A DNA stretch of 64,000 bases from VXNE01 sp965248075 (GTDB taxonomy: Bacteria; Pseudomonadota; Gammaproteobacteria; Pseudomonadales; Azotimanducaceae): positions 620,001-684,000 of the forward strand of contig CBDFIL010000001.1 in the NCBI GenBank assembly GCA_965248075.1, read 5' to 3'. Of the stretch, positions 54,871 to 63,119 are shown one piece after another (position 1 is the first letter of the stretch; each line of letters starts with the position of its first letter). The translations under genes were made by a program, and so were the position numbers. The notes under the pieces were generated by a model. It saw only the letters and a program-made list of their open reading frames with translations. It did no database searches and was not told the origin of the DNA.

Positions 54871-55111
54871 GGGCCAAGCCCAGCGAGGGCATGTCGGCAC
54901 GATGCAGAAACGAAACCGACAGGTGGCACAACTCCTCCCACGCCTGCGCCTCCAGTCCGCTCCGATGCCGCCGCGAGTACCCGATGTGCGTTTCGCGAGG
55001 AGCCTCCGCGAGCGCCGCACGATGCGGCGCGACGACGCGAACCAAGAGACGGAAGAAGAGGTCGGCGATTCGGTACAGGCTGCGCTTGTCCGAGCGTGGG
55101 CTGCTGCCGAA
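54863..55111 (-). pseudogene. C-terminal fragment of a second AAA/DUF234 gene
   Basis: Codes FGSSPRSDKRSLYRIAD through WEELCHLSVSFLHRADM in another frame, clearly homologous to FGSNPRSDKRSLYRIAD..WEELCRMAVPFLHRHD of the gene just downstream. This points to a tandem duplication followed by a deletion that joined the C-terminus of one copy to the middle of the next. Confidence 0.7.
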
Positions 55112-55221
55112 GGTGTCTCGCGGCGGAAGAGCTCCGTGGCGGGTCAGCCGACGGCGGTCGTGGCTGACTGCAAATGACATTCAGCAATTCGACAAACAGC
55201 CTGGTGAGAAACGCGGGCTGG

Positions 55222-58200
55222 CTACCACGTGTCGATGTACGGGTACTTTTTCTCCGTCCGTGGGGCTGTGGGCGGCAGACGCCGCAGGCTGTTCGCGATC
55301 CAGCTGCGCGTGTCCGCCGGGTCGATGACGTCGTCGAGGCCACCGCCGACGCCGGCGTTGATCGCCTTGGCGCCTTCATAGGCCCGCTCCACCCGGCGTT
55401 CGAACTCGCGGCGCCGCTCCTCCGGGTCGTCAATGGCCGCGAGTTCCTTGCGGTAGCCGAGCTTCACGGAGCCCTCGATGTTCATCCCCGCGAACTCCGC
55501 GGTCGGCCAGGCGACGGTGAAAAATCCCATCAGCGCACTGGCGCCGCACATGGCCTGCACACCGAGCCCGTAGGCCTTGCGCACGACCACCCCGAAAAGC
55601 GGTGTCGTCAGGTTGGCGCCGGCATTGAACATCCGCACGCAATGCCGCACGAGGGCAGTGCGCTCTACATCCGGGCCAACCATCATCCCTGGGCAGTCCA
55701 TCAGGCTCAGCACCGGAATGTCGAAGGCGTCGCAAAGCTGAATGAAACGCGCGCCCTTGTCCGCACCGTCCGAGTCGATGGCGCCGGCGAGGTGGTGCGG
55801 GTTGTTGGCGATCACGCCCATCGGATGGCCTTCGACGCGGATGAACGCGGTGATGACGCCGATGCCGAACTTCTCCCGAATCTCAAGCACCGAACCCACG
55901 TCCGCGATCGTGTGGACGATCTCGCGCATGTCGTACAGGCGCAGGCGGTTCTCCGGTACCACGTGGCGCAGCCGCCGCTGGTCGTGCGCCTCCCAGCTGT
56001 CGATTGGTCCCTGGAAGTAGGACAGGTACTTCTTCGCGACCTCGACCGCTTCCTCCTCGTCCTTCGTCAGGATGTCCACGACGCCGTTCGGGACCTGAAA
56101 CGACATCGGGCCGACTTCCTCGGGCGTGTAGATGCCGAGACCGCCGCCCTCGATCATCGCCGGACCGCCCATGGCGACCGTGGTGCGCTCGGTGGCGATG
56201 ATCACGTCGCAGCAGGCAACCAGCGCCGTGTTGCCCGCGAACGTGCGCCCGTTGATCACGCTGACCATGGGCACGAGCCCCGACAGCTTTGAGAACTGGG
56301 TGAACGTATGTGTATCGAACGCGACGCCCGGACCGATGCTATCGTCGCCGGGCCGACCCCCGCCGCCTTCGCCGAACAGCACTACCGGGATGCGGAACCG
56401 GCTGGCGAGCTCGAACATGCGATCCTGCTTGTAGTGGTTGCGGCCCCCCTGCGTACCTGCGAGTACCGTGTAGTCGTAATGCACGACCATGGCGCGGGCC
56501 GACGCATCGCCGAACAGGTCGCCGTTGATGGTGCCGATGCCGGCGATGAGCCCGTCCGCGGGAGTGTTCTTGCGCAGTGTCTCCATGTCAGAGCGCTGGT
56601 GCTGGCGCGCGACGATGAGCGGCCAGTACTCCTTGAACGAACCGGGGTCCATCAGCTGGTCGATGTTCTCGCGCGGCATGCGGTAGCCGCGCCCGTAGCG
56701 CTTCTCCACCGCTTCGGGGCGGTTCTCGTCGAGCACCAGCGCGTGTCGCTCGTACACCTGGCGCAGATCGTCGCGGATGTGGTCCGGGTCGATCTCCTCG
56801 GCTGCGGTCGCGCCTTCGCCCAACACCTCGGCTTCCTCGACGAAGACGATCGGATAGCCCTCCCGTACCACGTCGCCGGCGGCCATCGTGATGCGACGCA
56901 CGATGCCGTCCCGGTCCGCGGCGATGACATGTTCCATCTTCATCGCCTCGATCACCGCGACCTGCTGGCCCTTGCGCACCGCGTCGTCCATGGCGACGTC
57001 GACCGACACGATGGTGCCCTGGATCGGCGAACTGAGCCCCACCGCACCCTCCGGACCCACCACCTCGGGCGCTTCCGGGACGTGCGCGGACGGGGCCTGC
57101 TCTGCCTTGACCCTGGCGTCATGGTCGAAGAGCGCGAGCGGATCGGCACTGTCGACGCGCGCACCGGCGTAGCCTCCCTGGCCTCCCTCCGGCTCCGCAG
57201 GAGTCGTCGTGACGAAGCGATTCGGGCCTTCCGTGCCCGGCACGGCGAGCTCCGCCAGGCGCTCGTCCACCCAGCGCGTGTGCACGCGGCCAGCCGCGAA
57301 GTCCTCGTGTCGCAGGACGTTGCGCAGGAACGGCAGGTTGGTGCCCACGCCCTCGAGACGGAACTCGGACAGGGCGCGCGCCGTGCGGGCGATGGCCCCG
57401 GAAAAGTCTCTCGACGGCGAGTACCCCACTACCTTGGCCAGCAGCGAGTCAAAGGCCGTGCTGGTGCGATAGCCGGCGTAGCCGAAGCCGTCCGTGCGCA
57501 CTCCGGGCCCGCTCGGCGCCTCGTACGCGGTCAGCGTCCCGCTTGCCGGGCGCACCGATCCGTCCTCGCCGATGGTCTCCATGTTCACGCGGGCCTGGAT
57601 GGCGTACCCGCGCGGGGCGTGGGCGGACGCGTCTTCGAGACCCAGTTCATCGAGCGACGCCCCGCCGGCCAGACGAATCTGCGCCTGCACGAGGTCCACA
57701 CCGGTCACCTCTTCGGTCACGGTGTGCTCCACCTGCAGGCGTGCGTTGGTTTCGATGAAGACCAACGGCCGTGCCCCGGCCGTCCCCGAAACGTCGACGA
57801 GGAATTCGAAGGTGCCGAGGTTCGTGTACCGCTCGTTGCCGGCAAAGCGCACGGCCGCCTCGATGACGGCGTCGCGGAGTTCCTCCGGGAGGCCCGGCGC
57901 GGGCGCCACCTCCACGATCTTCTGGTGCCGCCGCTGCACGCTGCATTCGCGCTCCCCGAGATGGCTCACGCCGCCGTGCAGGTCGCCCAGGATCTGCACC
58001 TCTATGTGGCGGGCTCGGGGCAGAAACTCCTCGACGTACACGTCCGCGATGCCGAAGGAAGCCCGCGCCTCCGAGCGGCATCGCTCGTACGCGGCTTCAA
58101 GATCGTCCGCGGCTTCGACCACCCGGGTTCCACGTCCACCGCCACCCGCCACCGCCTTGACGATCATCGGTCGACCGGAGAGCGACGCGAAGAAGTCTCC

Positions 58201-58629
58201 GGCCTGTTCGAGAGATACCGCGGCGTCGATACCGTCGAGCACCGGCACGCCGGCCGCCACCGCCGCGCCCCGGGCGCGACCCTTGTCGCCGAACAGTTCG
58301 AGGTGCGCGGGGCTCGGGCCGATGAACAGGATCCCCGCCGCGGCGCAGCGACGGGCAAAACCGGCCCGTTCCGCCAGGAAGCCGTAACCTGGATGGATCG
58401 CCCCGCAGCCAGCGGCCTGCGCCGCGCCAATCACGGCTTCTTCGTCGAGGTACGCCGCAGCACCGATCCCCGCCAGCGCGCGGGACTCGTCCGCCGCGTG
58501 GACGTGCAGGCTCTCCGCATCGTCCCCGGAGTGCACGGCCACCGTGCGCAGACCGAGTTCCCCCGCCGCTCGGGCGATGCGGATCGCGATCTCACCGCGG
58601 TTGGCGATGAGCACGGCATCGAAAGTCAT
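55222..58629 (-). CDS. single-chain acyl-CoA carboxylase (BC-BCCP-CT fusion)
   Basis: A 1135-residue biotin-dependent carboxylase. Biotin carboxylase domain (1-460): LIANRGEIAIRIARA, HPGYGFLAE, ATP-grasp GGGGRG at 162-167, ECSVQRRHQKIVEVAPAP, FIETNARLQVEHTVTEE. A biotin carrier domain follows, with EAMKM and biotinyl Lys near 564. The carboxyltransferase is about 650-1130 (GTINGDLFGDASARAMV, GEGGGGRPGD, CDVIIATERTTVAMGGPAMIEGGG, GVVVRKAYGLGVQAMCG). It carboxylates an acyl-CoA (acetyl-, propionyl- or a longer one). The alpha and beta activities are usually on separate chains in bacteria. Convergent with no gene; the toxin-antitoxin pair lies upstream. Confidence 0.93.
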   Translation of the reverse strand: MTFDAVLIANRGEIAIRIARAAGELGLRTVAVHSGDDAESLHVHAADESRALAGIGAAAYLDEEAVIGAAQAAGCGAIHPGYGFLAERAGFARRCAAAGILFIGPSPAHLELFGDKGRARGAAVAAGVPVLDGIDAAVSLEQAGDFFASLSGRPMIVKAVAGGGGRGTRVVEAADDLEAAYERCRSEARASFGIADVYVEEFLPRARHIEVQILGDLHGGVSHLGERECSVQRRHQKIVEVAPAPGLPEELRDAVIEAAVRFAGNERYTNLGTFEFLVDVSGTAGARPLVFIETNARLQVEHTVTEEVTGVDLVQAQIRLAGGASLDELGLEDASAHAPRGYAIQARVNMETIGEDGSVRPASGTLTAYEAPSGPGVRTDGFGYAGYRTSTAFDSLLAKVVGYSPSRDFSGAIARTARALSEFRLEGVGTNLPFLRNVLRHEDFAAGRVHTRWVDERLAELAVPGTEGPNRFVTTTPAEPEGGQGGYAGARVDSADPLALFDHDARVKAEQAPSAHVPEAPEVVGPEGAVGLSSPIQGTIVSVDVAMDDAVRKGQQVAVIEAMKMEHVIAADRDGIVRRITMAAGDVVREGYPIVFVEEAEVLGEGATAAEEIDPDHIRDDLRQVYERHALVLDENRPEAVEKRYGRGYRMPRENIDQLMDPGSFKEYWPLIVARQHQRSDMETLRKNTPADGLIAGIGTINGDLFGDASARAMVVHYDYTVLAGTQGGRNHYKQDRMFELASRFRIPVVLFGEGGGGRPGDDSIGPGVAFDTHTFTQFSKLSGLVPMVSVINGRTFAGNTALVACCDVIIATERTTVAMGGPAMIEGGGLGIYTPEEVGPMSFQVPNGVVDILTKDEEEAVEVAKKYLSYFQGPIDSWEAHDQRRLRHVVPENRLRLYDMREIVHTIADVGSVLEIREKFGIGVITAFIRVEGHPMGVIANNPHHLAGAIDSDGADKGARFIQLCDAFDIPVLSLMDCPGMMVGPDVERTALVRHCVRMFNAGANLTTPLFGVVVRKAYGLGVQAMCGASALMGFFTVAWPTAEFAGMNIEGSVKLGYRKELAAIDDPEERRREFERRVERAYEGAKAINAGVGGGLDDVIDPADTRSWIANSLRRLPPTAPRTEKKYPYIDTW

Positions 58630-58670
58630 GAGCTCTCTCCTAAGGGCAGCTCCGCGACATCCGTTCCGGG

Positions 58671-59057
58671 CTACCAGATCACCGGAGCCGGATAACGCGC
58701 GATGGCATGGTCGGGCGTCACGATCGCCAGCCCGTTGAGGATCGCCTGCGACACCAGCCCCCGGTCGAACGGATCCCGATGGTGCGGCGGCAACAGGGCG
58801 TCATGCGCCGCGCAGCTCTCATCGAAGGCCAGCGGCTCGAGATCCAGCCACTCGCGCCGACTGGCGACATAGCGATGCGGCGGCTCCGGCAACGGCAAAC
58901 GTCCGAGCCGGTACTTGACCGCGATCTCCCAGGCTGACAGGGCGCTGAAGAATACTTCATTCCCCGGATCGCGGCAGTGCGAACGCGCGGTCCCCGAGAG
59001 CTCCGGTGCGTCGCTGGCAAGCCACAGGAAAGTGCAGGTGTCGAGCAGCAACCTCAT
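58671..59057 (-). CDS. PIN-domain toxin (VapC-like)
   Basis: A 128-residue PIN nuclease: RLLLDTCTFLWL with Asp6, SALSAWEIAVKYRLG with Glu44, HHRDPFDRGLVSQAI with Asp95/Asp98 and IVTPDHAIARY with Asp116, a complete acidic set. Expected to cut RNA. The start at 59057 lies 17 bases after the antitoxin stop. Neighbouring antitoxin type is Phd, a common partner of this PIN subgroup. Confidence 0.88.
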   Translation of the reverse strand: MRLLLDTCTFLWLASDAPELSGTARSHCRDPGNEVFFSALSAWEIAVKYRLGRLPLPEPPHRYVASRREWLDLEPLAFDESCAAHDALLPPHHRDPFDRGLVSQAILNGLAIVTPDHAIARYPAPVIW

Positions 59058-59073
59058 GCGGACGGATCGGCGC

Positions 59074-59319
59074 TCACGTCGTCTGCTTGCCTTCAAAGGC
59101 GTCGAGAACGGCTTCCGGCAACGGCTCGAAGAAACTCGCAGGCACCACCATGCCACGGTCTATCCCGACCCTGCGCTCCCGTCGGGGGAGGTGCGGCAAG
59201 GGACGAATCTCGGCGATCGGTACGTTCCGCCGACAAACGATGATGATCTCCCCCCTCTGAACGGTATCCAGGTAGTGGGAGAAGCGCGCCTTGGCTTCCG
59301 CTACGTTGATCGTGATCAT
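59074..59319 (-). CDS. Phd/YefM-type antitoxin
   Basis: About 81 residues starting MITINVAEAKARFSHYLDTV, with QRGEIIIVCRRNVPIAEIRPL, the standard Phd/YefM DNA-binding N-terminus. A Met six codons upstream (59337) is possible. It neutralises the PIN toxin encoded just downstream and probably represses the operon. Confidence 0.88.
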   Translation of the reverse strand: MITINVAEAKARFSHYLDTVQRGEIIIVCRRNVPIAEIRPLPHLPRRERRVGIDRGMVVPASFFEPLPEAVLDAFEGKQTT

Positions 59320-59507
59320 GGTCAGAGAGTAGATCATCTAGTTGGTCATGTGCAACCGCGGGTCATCCACGGCCCCGTACTCCGGTCTTCGCAGACGGTG
59401 GAGTTGGAGCCTGGGGGTGCCCCCGGGCCACGCCGTCATCTGGCAGCACACTGGTAGGATGCACACCTCCTGCGATCTCGCATCGACGACGCAACGGAGG
59501 GATCCGC

Positions 59508-61709
59508 ATGCCGGGCCTGCGCGCCGAGGGAGCCCCGAAGTCGGCTCGAGTTCCGGTCAACGGGCCGAACGTCATGGATACCACGGCACGGGCACGGCGT
59601 GCCGCCATCTGGCCGACCCTCGCGGCTGTACTCGCCATTCTGAGTTTGTCCGAAGGCTCGCATCCCGCTCTGGCTCAGGAGACCGGCGAAGCGCCCGATC
59701 GGAATCGACTTGCCGTAGTGTGGCTCCTGCAGCGCCAGTCCTCCGACCTGCCAGAACCGCCGGAGTCCCCGACGCTGTCCGCGACGACCTCCGGTGCGGT
59801 ATCCGTCGCCTGGGCGCCGCCCGACGACACGACAGACCTCCTCGGCTACGACGTCGAGTACCGCGCGGGAGACGGGGGTGATTTTCGGCGCTGGCCCCAC
59901 CCGGATCCGGCCACGGCCGCCACGATCACGGGACTCCGGGCCGGAACGCTCTACCAGGTGCGGGTCCGCGCGCGCTATGCCTTCGGTCCCGGCGAGTGGT
60001 CCCGGGCCACGAGTACCCGCACCCCCGGCGCCGCGGGAGGCGGCGAGTCCGCCAACGCTCCACCGGTGTTCGCGGGGCCGGCGAGCCTGTCCGTGGCGGA
60101 GAACACCACGGCGGTCGGCACCGTAATGGCCGCGGATCCGGACGAAGAGGATGCCGTCACCGGATACGCAGTGGTGGACGGAGCGGATCGCGCGCAGTTC
60201 GCGATCGATCCCGGGACGGGCGAGCTTCAGTTCGACGCCGCCCCAGACTTCGAGCGTCCGGCGGATGCCAACGGCGACAACGTTTACGTCGTCATCCTCG
60301 AAGCTGGCGCGGGCGAGGGGACCCGGGCCCGTTCGGCGACGCAGGAGGTCACCGTGTCCGTGACGGATGTCGACACGGAGGCGCCGGCGCCGCCCGCACC
60401 GCCCGGCGTCTCGCTGCTGTCCTCCACCCGGGTCACGGTGAGCTGGGCGGTCCCCGCGAACACCGGCCCTCCCATCTCCGACTACGACGTGAGATACCGG
60501 CGGAACCCGGGAGAGGACTTCACCGACGGCGGCCACGACGGTTCGGACACGAACGCGACACTGACCGCGTCCCGCTCCGGCTGGAGCTTCGAGGTGCAGG
60601 TGCGCGCGAGCAATGCGGAAGGTACGGGGCCGTGGTCGGAGGCGGGCTATGGGAGTCGCATCGCACTCCCGGCAGGTTTCGGGATACGGCCCTGGGCGGA
60701 GGACGTGACCGACGCCCGCTCCATGGCGCTCGGCCCCGACGGTACGCTCTTCGTCGGCACGCGCCGCCGCGGCGGCGGTCGCGTCTTCGCGCTGCGTGAC
60801 GAGGACGGCGACCACTGGGCGGAGCGGTCCGTGACCCTCGCGCGCCGCCTGAATGTCCCGAACGGAGTCGCCTTCCGGGACGGCGACCTGTACGTAGCCG
60901 AGATCAGCCGCGTCCTGCGATATCGCGACATCGAAACCCGCCTCGACAGCCCGCCGGAGCCCGAGGTGGTCGCGGACACCCTGCCGGCGGACACCCAACA
61001 CGGCTGGAAGTTCATCCGGTTCGGCCCCGACGGGGACCTGTACGTTCCCGTCGGAGCACCCTGCAACATCTGCTCGCGAGAGGACCCGTACGCGTCCATC
61101 GGCAAGTTGGACGTCACCACCGGAACCTTCACCGTGGTGGCGCGCGGCGTCCGCAACACCGTCGGTTTCGACTGGCACCCGGCAACGGACGCACTCTGGT
61201 TCACCGACAACGGCCGTGACCGGATGGGCGACGAGCGTCCGCCGGACGAACTGAACCGGCTGGGTGCGGACGGCCAGCACTTCGGCTACCCCTACTGCCA
61301 CGGCTCCGACCTCCAGGATCCCGATTTCGATGACCGCCCGTGCACGGACTTCGTCGCGCCCGTCCAGAACCTCGGCCCCCACGTGGCGGCACTCGGCATG
61401 CGCTTCTACACCGGCGACATGTTCCCCGCGAAGTACCGCAACCAGGTCTTCATCGCCGAGCACGGATCCTGGAACCGCAGCAGCAAGATCGGCTATCGAA
61501 TCATGCTGGTGCGCCTGCAGGGCAACGTAGCGACCAGCTACGAGCCCTTCGCCACCGGCTGGCTGGACGGCCAGTCGAACTGGGGCCGGCCCGTCGATGT
61601 CCTGGTCATGCCCGACGGCGCCTTGCTGGTATCGGACGATCAGGGCGGCGTGATCTATCGGATCGCCTACACTGACGGCAGCCAGACCATGGACGGGGAC
61701 ACCCCATGA
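59508..61709 (+). CDS. PQQ-type sugar dehydrogenase with Fn3 and cadherin-like domains
   Basis: A 733-residue secreted protein. An N-terminal extension precedes a hydrophobic signal (WPTLAAVLAILSLSEGS, ALA^QE). Then fibronectin III (about 83-172), a cadherin-like repeat (182-290; VAENTTAVGTVMAADPD, FAIDPGTGEL), a second fibronectin III (295-385), and a soluble-glucose-dehydrogenase/Hedgehog-interacting-like six-bladed propeller (386-725; MALGPDGTLFVGTRRRGGGR, HGWKFIRFGPDGDLYVPVGAPCN, GVRNTVGFDWHPATDALWFTDNGRDRMGDE, FIAEHGSWNR). ATG at 59508 follows AACGGAGGG. Overlaps the DUF2235 gene by ATGA. Oxidises a sugar or alcohol in the periplasm if PQQ is available. Confidence 0.87.
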   Translation: MPGLRAEGAPKSARVPVNGPNVMDTTARARRAAIWPTLAAVLAILSLSEGSHPALAQETGEAPDRNRLAVVWLLQRQSSDLPEPPESPTLSATTSGAVSVAWAPPDDTTDLLGYDVEYRAGDGGDFRRWPHPDPATAATITGLRAGTLYQVRVRARYAFGPGEWSRATSTRTPGAAGGGESANAPPVFAGPASLSVAENTTAVGTVMAADPDEEDAVTGYAVVDGADRAQFAIDPGTGELQFDAAPDFERPADANGDNVYVVILEAGAGEGTRARSATQEVTVSVTDVDTEAPAPPAPPGVSLLSSTRVTVSWAVPANTGPPISDYDVRYRRNPGEDFTDGGHDGSDTNATLTASRSGWSFEVQVRASNAEGTGPWSEAGYGSRIALPAGFGIRPWAEDVTDARSMALGPDGTLFVGTRRRGGGRVFALRDEDGDHWAERSVTLARRLNVPNGVAFRDGDLYVAEISRVLRYRDIETRLDSPPEPEVVADTLPADTQHGWKFIRFGPDGDLYVPVGAPCNICSREDPYASIGKLDVTTGTFTVVARGVRNTVGFDWHPATDALWFTDNGRDRMGDERPPDELNRLGADGQHFGYPYCHGSDLQDPDFDDRPCTDFVAPVQNLGPHVAALGMRFYTGDMFPAKYRNQVFIAEHGSWNRSSKIGYRIMLVRLQGNVATSYEPFATGWLDGQSNWGRPVDVLVMPDGALLVSDDQGGVIYRIAYTDGSQTMDGDTP

Positions 61710-62668
61710 AGAACATCGTCATCTGCTGCGACGGCACCGGCAACGAGTACGGTCTCGACAACACCAACGTCGTCGAGACCTACGTCATCGTGCCGCAGGA
61801 CGCCGGCCAGATCGCCTACTACGACCCCGGGGTTGGCACCGGCGGCTGGGAATACCACGAGACCACCGGCAACCTGCGCTCGCTCAGCGACCAGGCCACC
61901 GGCCACGGCCTGCAGCACAACGTCGAGCAGGCCTACCAGTACCTGATGCATCGCTACGAGAGCGACGACCGGGTATTCCTGTTCGGCTTCAGCCGCGGGG
62001 CGTTCACGGTGCGCTCCCTCGCCGGGATGCTCCACAAGTGCGGATTGCTCCACCCCGGACAGGACAACCTCCTGGAGTACGCATCCAAGATCTACAACAC
62101 CGAAGAGAACAACGACATCGCACGAAGCTTCCGCGCCACGTTCGCCCGTGCGTGCCCCGTGCACTGCATCTGCGTCTGGGACACGGTCGCCTCCCTCGCG
62201 CTCAACGCCGGGAAGCGCTTCCACGATGCCCGTCTCAACCCGGAGGTAGGGTTCGGCTACCACGCCCTCGCCATCGACGAGAAGCGCAGGGACTTCGCGC
62301 CGTTTCCCTGGGACGAGGCCAACGTCTCTCCCGCACAAACCATCGAGCAGGTCTGGTTCGCGGGCGTCCACTCCGACGTGGGTGGTTTCTACGAGGAATG
62401 CGGCCTGTCGAACGTCGCCCTGCACTGGATGCTCGGCAAGGCCGCCCAGTGCGGATTGCGCATCGACAGGAGCGCGCTGGACCGACGCATCCCCGACCCC
62501 CACGACCGCATCCACCAGTCGTTCCACGGCTTCTGGAAGATGCGCGGTACGCGCACGCGGAAGATCCCCCAGGACGCAAGGATTCACCGCAGCGTCATCG
62601 AGCGGCGGGCTCGGCCCGATAACCGCTATCGGCTCTGCCTCCCGGCGACCTGCACCGTGGTGGACTGA
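61706..62668 (+). CDS. DUF2235 alpha/beta-hydrolase (Tle1-like)
   Basis: A 320-residue hydrolase of the DUF2235 family: KNIVICCDGTGNEYG, FLFGFSRGAFTVRSLAG with the GxSxG nucleophile Ser96, CICVWDTVASL with Asp, EQVWFAGVHSDVGGFYEE with His. The same fold is used by type VI phospholipase effectors (Tle1), but no secretion genes are near and the protein lacks a signal peptide, so an intracellular esterase/lipase is also possible. Translationally coupled to the sugar-dehydrogenase gene by an ATGA overlap. Confidence 0.87.
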   Translation: MKNIVICCDGTGNEYGLDNTNVVETYVIVPQDAGQIAYYDPGVGTGGWEYHETTGNLRSLSDQATGHGLQHNVEQAYQYLMHRYESDDRVFLFGFSRGAFTVRSLAGMLHKCGLLHPGQDNLLEYASKIYNTEENNDIARSFRATFARACPVHCICVWDTVASLALNAGKRFHDARLNPEVGFGYHALAIDEKRRDFAPFPWDEANVSPAQTIEQVWFAGVHSDVGGFYEECGLSNVALHWMLGKAAQCGLRIDRSALDRRIPDPHDRIHQSFHGFWKMRGTRTRKIPQDARIHRSVIERRARPDNRYRLCLPATCTVVD

Positions 62669-62729
62669 GGGCGGAGGACCGCCCACCTCGCGCTCCCCGA
62701 CACTAGCGCCACCAAAACGAAAGAGGGCG

Positions 62730-62850
62730 GTGGTTGTCGTGCACGCCCCTGGGACGGGACGGGACAAGCCCGTCCCCTTACAATGCCCGCGCCAGGACCA
62801 TGCATAGAGCTTGCGAGCGAGCGCCGGGCCGGCTATGGGGCCCTACAAGT
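62730..62850. repeat. dispersed hairpin repeat, partial
   Basis: Contains GACGGGACAAGCCCGTC and then GCGAGCGAGCGCCGGGCCGG and TATGGGGCCCTACAA, matching modules seen at 2627-2860 and 44377-44595. The remainder of 62669-63119 has no recognisable gene, only the clpB promoter at its end. Confidence 0.7.
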
Positions 62851-63038
62851 GGGTCGCCAAAGGCGAGGAGGGCCATCCGGATATTGGTGTCGAAGATCGT
62901 GCTGCAACCGTCGCGGGCTGCCGAGCTGCACCAATGCGCAACTCGCCGGTGATCGGGTCCGGCATTTCCCCGCCTCCTCACCAACCCTTCGCGCGCAGGA
63001 TCGGCCCGAGGCGCTTCCGGAGCGCGCCTCTAGTGACG

Positions 63039-63063
63039 TTGCAAACTCGCCGTCCGACCCCAC
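63039..63063 (+). promoter_or_regulatory. sigma32-like heat-shock promoter of clpB
   Basis: TTGCAA (63039-63044), 13-base spacer, CCCCAC (63058-63063), a close match to TTGAAA-N13-CCCCAT of RpoH promoters, 57 bases before the start codon. Strong placement upstream of a classic heat-shock gene. Confidence 0.6.
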
Positions 63064-63119
63064 GTTAGCGGAATGAACGAACAGCTGCGCCCCGGTGCAC
63101 GGCGCGGAGGAAACAGCCC

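Noticed and set aside
61706..62668. Type VI secretion effector
   Set aside because: The fold fits Tle1, but no VgrG, PAAR, immunity or tss gene is present, so the name is kept neutral.
62820..63000. Fragment resembling a PIN-type start (FDTNIRMALL) on the minus strand
   Set aside because: Too short and inside repeat-derived DNA; no supporting motif.
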